This document shows, in pieces, positions 7,501 through 16,573 of a stretch of 18,788 nt of DNA. The notes beneath the pieces were generated by a model. That model worked only from the letters and a program-made list of their open reading frames with translations, was not told where the DNA came from and searched no databases. The position numbers and the translations under genes are program-made. The stretch comes from Brevundimonas sp. UBA5866 (GTDB lineage: Bacteria; Pseudomonadota; Alphaproteobacteria; Caulobacterales; Caulobacteraceae), in assembly GCF_002432125.1 (NCBI RefSeq), contig NZ_DJFS01000001.1:1-18788 (forward strand), in the 5' to 3' direction. Numbering within the stretch: the stretch's first letter is position 1; every line of letters begins with the position of its first letter.

Positions 7501-8691
7501 CGTCTGGGCAAGGACCGCGACGACGAGCTCAAGATCCTCGAGCGCAACGTCTATGGCCGCCTGAAGCCGCTGCTGATCGGCAAGACCGCTGTGTCGGGTC
7601 CGAAGGGCATCGGTCGCGGTGAGATCACCGAAGACACCCTGTCGGAAGTTTCGAAGGGCCTGTGGTGGCAGATCGCTCTCGACGACGAAAAGTCGATGGG
7701 CGAGCTGGAAGCCATGAAGAAGCAGTTCGAGGATGCTCGTAAGCTTCTGGACCGCCGCTTCGAAGACAAGGTCGAGAAGCTGCAGCGCGGTGACGAACTG
7801 CCGCCGGGCGTGATGAAGATGGTCAAGGTCTTCGTGGCTGTGAAGCGCAAGCTGCAGCCGGGCGACAAGATGGCCGGCCGTCACGGCAACAAGGGCGTTA
7901 TCTCCAAGATCCTGCCGATCGAGGACATGCCGCACCTTGAAGACGGTACGCACGTCGACATCGTTCTGAACCCGCTGGGCGTGCCGTCGCGCATGAACAT
8001 CGGCCAGATCTTCGAAACCCACCTGGGTTGGGCATCGGCTGGCCTCGGCAAGCAGATCAAGGCCCTGCTCGAAGAGTGGATGGACGGTGGCGAGCGCGAG
8101 CGCCTGATCAACCGCCTCAAGGAAATCTACGGCGAGGACACCCCGCTGCCGGAAACCGACGAGGAACTGATCGAGCTGGCCCAGAACCTGTCGAAGGGCG
8201 TTCCGTTTGCGACGCCGGTCTTCGACGGTGCCCGCATCTCGGACATCGAGGACCGTCTGGAAATGGCCGGTCTGGACCGTTCGGCCCAGTCGATCCTGTA
8301 CGACGGTCAAACCGGCGAACAGTTCAAGCGTCCGGTCACCGTCGGCTACGTGTACATGCTGAAGCTGCACCACCTGGTCGACGACAAGATCCACGCCCGT
8401 TCGATTGGCCCGTACTCGCTCGTCACCCAGCAGCCGCTGGGCGGTAAGGCGCAGTTCGGCGGCCAGCGCTTCGGGGAAATGGAGGTCTGGGCTCTGGAAG
8501 CTTACGGCGCCGCCTACACCCTGCAGGAAATGCTGACGGTGAAGTCGGACGACGTGGCTGGTCGTACCAAGGTCTACGAGGCCATCGTCCGCGGTGACGA
8601 CAGCTTCGAAGCCGGTATCCCGGAAAGCTTCAACGTCCTGATCAAGGAAATGCGCTCGCTGGGCCTGAACGTGGAGCTGGAGAACGGCTGA
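4576..8691 (+). CDS. rpoB: DNA-directed RNA polymerase subunit beta
   Basis: A 1371-residue beta subunit of the core RNA polymerase, forming the catalytic centre with beta-prime. The start M-A-K-S-T-D-G is preferred over an in-frame GTG at 4429; GGGAAA precedes it. From S-F-T-G-K-K-R-I-R onward it follows the alphaproteobacterial family. The rifampicin region is at residues 528-560 (F-F-G-S-S-Q-L-S-Q-F-M-D, H-K-R-R-L-S-A-L). Q536, D539, H549, S554 and L556 correspond to E. coli Q513, D516, H526, S531 and L533 and are all wild type, so rifampicin sensitivity is expected. G-D-K-M-A-G-R-H-G-N-K at 1096-1106 carries the two conserved active-site lysines (K1098, K1106). The C-terminus has the usual E-M-E-V-W-A-L-E-A-Y-G-A segment. 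Codon use is strongly biased, as for a highly expressed gene. rpoC follows after 99 nt. Confidence 0.99.
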   Translation: MAKSTDGLALGKIAAATSFTGKKRIRYSFGRIPEAVQMPNLIEVQRASYEQFLQRESRPGLRRDEGIEAVFKSVFPIKDFNERAVLEYVSYEFEEPKYDVEECIQRDMTFAAPLKVKLRLIVFETEEETGARSVKDIKEQDVYMGDIPLMTEKGTFIVNGTERVIVSQMHRSPGVFFDHDKGKTHSSGKLLFAARVIPYRGSWLDFEFDAKDIVYVRIDRRRKLPATTFLYALGMDGEEILKTFYETVPYEKRGDNWVTPYKPERWRGVKPEFDLIDADTGEVVAPAGQKISARAAKKLQDGGLKSLSLAADALLGKYLANDAVNFETGEIYAEAGDELDQAAIELLEAQGFSTIEVLDIDHVTVGAYMRNTLRLDKNTGREDALFDIYRVMRPGEPPTPEAAEAMFQSLFFDPERYDLSAVGRVKMNMRLETPEVSDEIRVLRQEDILKVLQILVGLKDGRGEIDDIDNLGNRRVRSVGELLENQYRVGLLRMERAIKERMSSVDIDTVMPHDLINAKPAAAAVREFFGSSQLSQFMDQTNPLSEITHKRRLSALGPGGLTRERAGFEVRDVHPTHYGRICPIETPEGPNIGLINSLATHARVNKYGFIESPYRRVKDGKAQDEVVYISAMEEARYTIAQANIELKNGEIVEEIVPGRVNGESQLLTKESVDMMDVSPKQVVSVAAALIPFLENDDANRALMGANMQRQAVPLVQTDAPLVGTGMESVVARDSGAVVIARRDGVVEQIDGTRIVIRATSDVDAGRSGVDIYRLSKFQRSNQSTCINQRPIVRVGDVVKAGDVIADGPSTDLGDLALGRNVLVAYMPWNGYNFEDSILISERIVRDDIFTSIHLEEFEVMARDTKLGPEEITRDIPNVGEEALRNLDEAGIVAIGAEVQPGDILVGKVTPKGESPMTPEEKLLRAIFGEKASDVRDTSLRLPPGVAGTIVDVRVFNRHGVDKDERAQAIERAEIERLGKDRDDELKILERNVYGRLKPLLIGKTAVSGPKGIGRGEITEDTLSEVSKGLWWQIALDDEKSMGELEAMKKQFEDARKLLDRRFEDKVEKLQRGDELPPGVMKMVKVFVAVKRKLQPGDKMAGRHGNKGVISKILPIEDMPHLEDGTHVDIVLNPLGVPSRMNIGQIFETHLGWASAGLGKQIKALLEEWMDGGERERLINRLKEIYGEDTPLPETDEELIELAQNLSKGVPFATPVFDGARISDIEDRLEMAGLDRSAQSILYDGQTGEQFKRPVTVGYVYMLKLHHLVDDKIHARSIGPYSLVTQQPLGGKAQFGGQRFGEMEVWALEAYGAAYTLQEMLTVKSDDVAGRTKVYEAIVRGDDSFEAGIPESFNVLIKEMRSLGLNVELENG

Positions 8692-8702
8692 TCCATCGGT
8701 TT

Positions 8703-8726
8703 CCCTCCCCGCAACGGCGGGGAGGG
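8703..8726 (+). promoter_or_regulatory. Strong hairpin between rpoB and rpoC
   Basis: CCCTCCCCGC (8703-8712) and GCGGGGAGGG (8717-8726) form a perfect 10-bp GC-rich stem with an AACG loop, 11 nt after the rpoB stop and 64 nt before rpoC. The sequence after it (GCCCCTTGTCC) lacks a T-run, so full termination is unlikely. It could stabilise the upstream message, be a processing site, or attenuate partly. Confidence 0.6.
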
Positions 8727-8790
8727 GCCCCTTGTCCAAGCCCCTCTGCTCTGAATGATTTTCGCGGCTCCTGCCGCAGAAGGAACAAAG

Positions 8791-12981
<4,191 letters not shown>

Positions 12982-13000
12982 TCCTTGTCGGCCTAGGCTG

Positions 13001-13042
13001 AAAAAAGAAGAAGGGCGGTGTCTGCGGACACCGCCCTTTTTT
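13001..13042. terminator. Bidirectional intrinsic terminator between rpoC and the convergent gene
   Basis: GGGCGGTGTC (13013-13022) and GACACCGCCC (13027-13036) form a perfect 10-bp stem with a TGCG loop, followed by six T on the plus strand (13037-13042). On the left is the A-rich run AAAAAAGAAGAA, which becomes a T-rich tail on the minus strand. It can therefore terminate rpoBC and also the minus-strand gene that ends at 13048. Confidence 0.95.
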
Positions 13043-13047
13043 CTTGG

Positions 13048-14256
13048 TCACTGGTTCGGTCGGGGAGGCGGAGGTTTGGGGCCGTTGCTGGCACCGATCT
13101 GTTCCTGGATTTTACGGATCTCGCGGTTGGTACCGGACATCTCGTCGAGGATTTCTCCCTGACCCGAACCACCCAGCATGGAGCCCTGTGACACGCCCAC
13201 ACCGCCATTGGTCCGACGGCGGGACTCATACTCTTCCATACGGTGGGCCCCCACGGCACCGAGATTGGCATCGCGGGCCGCATTGCCTGTGCCCTGCACG
13301 CGTACGCCGCGTTCCATAGAGGCGCGGATACGGCGCTGCTCGGCGCTGTCACACGATAGCCTTTCGACATCGCTCAACATCTGCGGCTGGGTACAGTCAA
13401 TGGGCGTGGTGCCCTGCCCATAGTAGATGCGGCCCGTCCGTGTGGCTGTATTGCCGGATACACCTCCGCGTCCTGAAAGCGGGTCGATCTGACCGCCTGT
13501 CTGCCCGCCTGTCTGGCCACTCTGTCCTCCGCCGCCCGCCTCGGGGCGATAGGTCCAGGCGTCATCCAGAGCGCCACCTCTGGCGGCAGCGTCCAGAGCG
13601 CCTAGAGCATCCTCGTCGATACGGGCCCTGCGTGGAATGGGCGCATCGGGTGAGCCAGCCTCGTCTTCGGTTGCCTGACCGGCCTGATCGGCAGACTGGA
13701 TGGAGGGCAGGCTGGCAGAAGAAAGAGGGGCCACAGCTGCATTGGCGCGCGGACCGTCTATCGCTTCGATGGTCGGACGTGTGACGGGGGCCGAAACATT
13801 GGGCAGGGCGGTTATATTGAGATCGGCGACCGAAGACGTCGGTGCGCTGTCCAGCCGCTCGACCTCCTGGGGGCGCTGTTCAGCGAGTTGGGGTAGCAGG
13901 GCTTCGATCTGTTCGACGGTTACGTCGGGGCGGGCGGCGATGATCTCCTCGATCAACCTTTCACGCTCGGCCTCGGTAATGGGCTCTTCTCTAGGCGTAT
14001 CTTCGGTGTTCTCAGGCGGGATCGGGCGGTCTTGAGGAAGAAGCCGCTCTCGCTCCGGACGGGGCCTGTCCCGCTCCATATCGATCCACACCTCGAAACT
14101 GGAGTCATCGTCCAGTGAGGGAATAAATACCGTGTTCAGTGCGATCGGTACCAACACCACAATATGCGCCACGGCCGAGGCCATCAGCAGCATCGCCCTC
14201 TGCTTGCGCGGCGAGGGCGATATGGGCGGCGGCGGTGCCGACAGACTGAAACTCAT
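13048..14256 (-). CDS. TonB/TolA-like single-pass membrane protein of unknown function (paralogue A)
   Basis: A 402-residue protein starting at ATG 14256 with GAGG six bases upstream. Residues 1-20 are a Pro-rich, basic cytoplasmic tail. Residues 21-45 are one membrane helix containing S27-x3-H31, the S-x3-H pattern of the TonB and TolA membrane anchors that couples them to proton-motive-force motors. Residues 50-135 are charged and Pro/Glu/Arg-rich, and 136-230 are low complexity. W-T-Y-R-P-E is at 234-239, then a Gly/Gln-rich repeat (241-256). A C-terminal module follows: P-I-D-C288-x2-P-x2-L-S-x2-E-R-x2-C302, then G-T-G-N-A-A-R-D. It ends in Pro-rich P-K-P-P-P-P-R-P. No standard TonB C-terminal domain is seen and no exbB/exbD or tolQ/tolR genes are nearby. 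It shares its helix motif and C-terminal module with the next minus-strand gene. The function is unknown; inner-membrane location with a periplasmic tail is inferred. Confidence 0.8.
   Translation of the reverse strand: MSFSLSAPPPPISPSPRKQRAMLLMASAVAHIVVLVPIALNTVFIPSLDDDSSFEVWIDMERDRPRPERERLLPQDRPIPPENTEDTPREEPITEAERERLIEEIIAARPDVTVEQIEALLPQLAEQRPQEVERLDSAPTSSVADLNITALPNVSAPVTRPTIEAIDGPRANAAVAPLSSASLPSIQSADQAGQATEDEAGSPDAPIPRRARIDEDALGALDAAARGGALDDAWTYRPEAGGGGQSGQTGGQTGGQIDPLSGRGGVSGNTATRTGRIYYGQGTTPIDCTQPQMLSDVERLSCDSAEQRRIRASMERGVRVQGTGNAARDANLGAVGAHRMEEYESRRRTNGGVGVSQGSMLGGSGQGEILDEMSGTNREIRKIQEQIGASNGPKPPPPRPNQ
13489..13512. repeat. 12-nt tandem repeat coding for Gly-Gln-Thr-Gly units
   Basis: Two 12-nt units, CTGACCGCCTGT and CTGCCCGCCTGT, lie in tandem and differ at one base; a degenerate third unit follows. 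They encode the G-Q-T-G repeat inside paralogue A, which paralogue B lacks. Copy number may vary between strains. Confidence 0.6.
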
Positions 14257-14369
14257 GGGCTACCTCGGACAGGAGGTTTGAGGGGGAAGCCACTGGAAGA
14301 CTTACAGATGCACTTGAATCTTGCGATATCACCAGTCTGTCACATGAAGTTGAGAACGGTGATGTCCAT
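14257..14369 (-). other. 113-nt gap between the two paralogues
   Basis: No gene is seen. The gap contains the GAGG ribosome site of paralogue A. No clear terminator or promoter is visible, so the two genes are probably read on one transcript. It includes one GANTC site (GAATC), the CcrM methylation motif of Caulobacterales. Confidence 0.4.
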
Positions 14370-15179
14370 CTATCGGGGCGTCGTGACATTGCGCTCTTCA
14401 GGACGGCCATCGCGCCTGTAGGTCTGTATCGGTCCATAGGCGTCAGGTTGTGTCGAAGGATCAAGGTGACGGCCCGAGGGACCGATGCCGAAGTTCGAGC
14501 CCGGCGTGTCGGTCGGTCGTCCATTGCCGGTTTCATCATTGGTTATGGGGCGGCGTCTGAAGTTGTAGGTGTTGGTGCGCGCCCGTCCCTGGGCTTCGAA
14601 GCGGGCGTCGCGTCGCGCATCGCCTGTGCCGGGGATGCGCTGGAGGTTTTCCAGGGTTTTGACGGCACGGTCGGTAGAGCGTTCATTGCAGACCGCCCGT
14701 TCACCTTCTGACAGACGTTCTGGATAGGCGCACCCGATAGGCGATGTTCTCAGGCTGCGTGCGACGCCGCTGGCCGTCGATTCAGGCGTATAGGTCCAGC
14801 GTCCATCGGTGGATTCGTTAGCCGATACAGACGCCGGTCCGGCAGCCTGTGCGGTGGCAGCGGCGTCTGACCGCTGCGGTACAATGCGCGGCACCGGACG
14901 GTCAGGTCCACTGAAAGCGCGGGGAGGGGAATCGGATGCGCTGTCTTCGGGCTGGGCAACCCGTGCCGGTACCTCACGCGGGAGGGTGACCCGCTCGATA
15001 TCGACGAAGATGGTGCGGTCCTGGGGCGTGGTGGGGACCGGCAGCGGGGCAGGGACCATATAGATGACCGCACCCAACAGAACACCGTGGGCGATGACCG
15101 ATACAGCGACCCATACAGCCTTGTATGGCTTAGGTTTCCTGTAAACTGAAAGGGCAGGCGTCGCGATTGTCGTCGTCAC
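14370..15179 (-). CDS. TonB/TolA-like single-pass membrane protein of unknown function (paralogue B)
   Basis: A 269-residue protein. The start is GTG 15179 because a perfect GGAGG lies six bases upstream; an in-frame TTG at 15224 has no such site. Residues 1-20 are a basic cytoplasmic tail (Y-R-K-P-K-P-Y-K). Residues 21-43 are one membrane helix with S27-x3-H31, at the same positions as in paralogue A. V-D-I-E-R follows at about 59, then a Pro/Ala/Ser-rich periplasmic linker, W-T-Y-T-P-E at 128-133, and the module P-I-G-C150-x2-P-x2-L-S-x2-E-R-x2-C164 then G-T-G-D-A-R-R-D. Both the Cys-Cys spacing (14) and the Cys-to-GTG spacing (20) equal those of paralogue A. It lies 113 nt upstream of paralogue A on the same strand and is divergent from rpsL. 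A role in the envelope is likely but not shown. Confidence 0.8.
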   Translation of the reverse strand: MTTTIATPALSVYRKPKPYKAVWVAVSVIAHGVLLGAVIYMVPAPLPVPTTPQDRTIFVDIERVTLPREVPARVAQPEDSASDSPPRAFSGPDRPVPRIVPQRSDAAATAQAAGPASVSANESTDGRWTYTPESTASGVARSLRTSPIGCAYPERLSEGERAVCNERSTDRAVKTLENLQRIPGTGDARRDARFEAQGRARTNTYNFRRRPITNDETGNGRPTDTPGSNFGIGPSGRHLDPSTQPDAYGPIQTYRRDGRPEERNVTTPR

Positions 15180-15250
15180 GGATGTCCTCCGGATTTCGAC
15201 GCTCCATGAACAATAAGGCGTCAATGTGTTGGATAAATTGCTGATGTTTT

Positions 15251-15266
15251 AACGCGTATAACGCGT
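15251..15266. repeat. Paired AACGCGT repeats, operator-like
   Basis: AACGCGT occurs at 15251-15257 and again at 15260-15266. Each contains the palindrome ACGCGT, so ACGCGT-ATA-ACGCGT is nearly an inverted repeat too. It ends four bases before the -35 of the candidate str promoter and lies between the two divergent genes, a good place for a regulator. I do not recognise the regulator. Confidence 0.45.
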
Positions 15267-15270
15267 GAAC

Positions 15271-15299
15271 TTGACGCGACGCCCTCACACACGTACAAG
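15271..15299 (+). promoter_or_regulatory. Candidate promoter of the str operon (rpsL)
   Basis: TTGACG (15271-15276), a 17-nt spacer and TACAAG (15294-15299). TTGACGC also fits the Caulobacter -35 pattern TTGACGS. Transcription would start near 15306 and give a leader of about 225 nt before rpsL. It is the best promoter in the window. Confidence 0.55.
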
Positions 15300-15373
15300 C
15301 CGCTCACTTTCGAGACGTGGGCAGTCCGCTGTCCGCTGATCGAGTGACAACTGAACGGTCGGGCTGTGTCCCG

Positions 15374-15405
15374 CCGGAACGCCCAAAGCGCGCGTTCCGG
15401 TTTTT
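15374..15405 (+). terminator. Terminator-like hairpin in the rpsL leader (possible attenuator)
   Basis: CCGGAACGC (15374-15382) and GCGTTCCGG (15392-15400) form a perfect 9-bp stem around a 9-nt loop, followed at once by TTTTT (15401-15405). It stands between the candidate promoter and rpsL. It may be an attenuator of the str operon or the end of a small RNA of about 100 nt. If rpsL has another promoter downstream, this reading changes. Confidence 0.6.
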
Positions 15406-15446
15406 CCGTTTGGAGGACGCTCTATCAGCTCGAATACCAACCCGGG

Positions 15447-15506
15447 CGACCTCAGGGTCGTTCAAAAGAAGGCAATGAGGCGCTCCGGCCGAAAGGCACA
15501 CGCCTC
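15447..15506 (+). promoter_or_regulatory. Structured rpsL leader element with a GNRA tetraloop
   Basis: Two hairpins precede rpsL. The first is CGACC-TCAG-GGTCG (15447-15460). The second has the outer stem GAGGCG (15477-15482) with CGCCTC (15501-15506), an internal loop, and the inner stem GCC-GAAA-GGC (15488-15497) capped by a GNRA tetraloop. It ends 24 nt before the rpsL start. Ribosomal protein operons are often self-regulated through such RNA, and S7 does this in the E. coli str operon. The role here is inferred. Confidence 0.5.
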
Positions 15507-15530
15507 CACATCGAAAAGAGACGAATTCGA

Positions 15531-15905
15531 ATGCCCACGATCAACCAGCTGATCCGCAAGCCCCGTAAGCCGAAGCCGGTCCGCAACAAGGTTCCGGCTC
15601 TGGAGGGTTCGCCCCAGCGTCGCGGCGTTTGCACCCGCGTTTACACCACCACCCCGAAGAAGCCGAACTCGGCACTTCGTAAGGTTGCCAAGGTTCGCCT
15701 GGCCAAGAACGGTGTTGAAGCCGTGTGCTACATCCCGGGTGAAGGCCACAACCTGCAGGAGCACTCGGTTGTGCTCATCCGCGGCGGCCGCGTGAAGGAC
15801 CTTCCGGGTGTCCGTTACCACATCCTGCGCGGTGTGCTGGATACCCAAGGCGTCAAGGACCGTAAGCAACGTCGTTCGCACTACGGTGCGAAGCGTCCGA
15901 AGTAA
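15531..15905 (+). CDS. rpsL: 30S ribosomal protein S12
   Basis: A 124-residue decoding-centre protein of the small ribosomal subunit, of normal family length. It begins M-P-T-I-N-Q-L-I-R-K; the Shine-Dalgarno upstream is weak (AAGAGACG). The loop T-T-P-K-K-P-N-S-A-L-R is at 40-50, with K43 and K44 intact. G-G-R-V-K-D-L-P-G follows with K89, and D90 is the aspartate that RimO methylthiolates in other bacteria. K43 and K89 are the usual streptomycin-resistance positions and are wild type here. It is the first gene of the str operon, with rpsG 43 nt downstream. Confidence 0.99.
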   Translation: MPTINQLIRKPRKPKPVRNKVPALEGSPQRRGVCTRVYTTTPKKPNSALRKVAKVRLAKNGVEAVCYIPGEGHNLQEHSVVLIRGGRVKDLPGVRYHILRGVLDTQGVKDRKQRRSHYGAKRPK

Positions 15906-15948
15906 GCAACACGCGTTCTGCGCTCTACAGATTTAAGAGGATACTCTC

Positions 15949-16422
15949 ATGTCCCGTCGTCACCGCGCCCAGAAGCGTGAAGTTCTGCCGGATCCGAAGT
16001 TCGGTGATCTGGTCGTTACCAAGTTCATGAACTACGTCATGTACGAAGGTAAGAAGGCTGTCGCCGAAAACATCGTCTACGGTGCTTTCGACATCCTGGC
16101 CGAGAAGAAGAAAGACCAGACCGCCGTGGAAACCTTCCACCAGGCTCTGGAAAACGTCGCTCCGCAAGTCGAAGTGCGTTCGCGCCGCGTTGGTGGTGCT
16201 ACCTATCAGGTTCCGGTCGAAGTCCGTCCGGACCGTCGTCGTGCCCTGGCTATCCGTTGGGTCGTCAACGCCGCTCGCAAGCGCGGTGAGAACACCATGA
16301 CCGAAAAGCTGGCTGCTGAACTGCTGGACGCCTCGAACAACCGCGGCACCTCGGTCAAGAAGCGCGAAGACACCCACAAGATGGCCGAAGCCAACCGCGC
16401 CTTCAGCCACTACCGCTGGTAA
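15949..16422 (+). CDS. rpsG: 30S ribosomal protein S7
   Basis: A 157-residue protein that binds the 3' domain of 16S rRNA and starts assembly of the 30S head. It begins M-S-R-R-H-R-A-Q-K-R and has the conserved G-G-A-T-Y-Q-V-P-V-E-V-R-P and R-W-V-V-N-A-A-R segments. It ends F-S-H-Y-R-W, the short form typical of most bacteria. AAGAGGA (15935-15941) lies seven bases before the ATG and is a good ribosome site. In E. coli S7 represses the str operon by binding the message. Confidence 0.99.
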   Translation: MSRRHRAQKREVLPDPKFGDLVVTKFMNYVMYEGKKAVAENIVYGAFDILAEKKKDQTAVETFHQALENVAPQVEVRSRRVGGATYQVPVEVRPDRRRALAIRWVVNAARKRGENTMTEKLAAELLDASNNRGTSVKKREDTHKMAEANRAFSHYRW

Positions 16423-16423
16423 G

Positions 16424-16514
16424 CGTCTTAAAACCGTTCCTATGCTCCGGTATTGGAACGGGCGCTATCTAAGACGATCTGGCGCGGGCATTCAGTTTTT
16501 GAATCGCCCGCGCC
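16424..16514 (+). promoter_or_regulatory. Large RNA fold between rpsG and fusA
   Basis: The 151-nt gap is highly structured. Domain 1 has the outer stem CGTCTTA (16424-16430) with TAAGACG (16470-16476) and the inner stem CCGTTCC (16434-16440) with GGAACGG (16455-16461). Domain 2 is GGCGCGGGC (16481-16489) with GCCCGCGCC (16506-16514), continued by ATTCA/TGAAT around the loop GTTTT, making a 14-bp stem with one bulged C. No T-run follows, so it is more likely a processing, stabilising or protein-binding site than a terminator. Confidence 0.65.
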
Positions 16515-16573
16515 GTCATATCTGACAGAACGGGGCGCTCGCGGCGTCCGCTAGCTACCCGGAAGGCAAGACA

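Larger units (their letters stand above)
15180..15530. other. Divergent intergenic region between paralogue B and rpsL
   Basis: A stretch of 351 nt without a gene. It holds, from left to right, the GGAGG ribosome site of paralogue B, a pair of AACGCGT repeats, the candidate str promoter, a GTCCGCT tandem duplication (15324-15337), a terminator-like hairpin and the structured rpsL leader. An open frame from 15366 into rpsL exists, but its 55 extra codons do not resemble S12. Confidence 0.7.
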
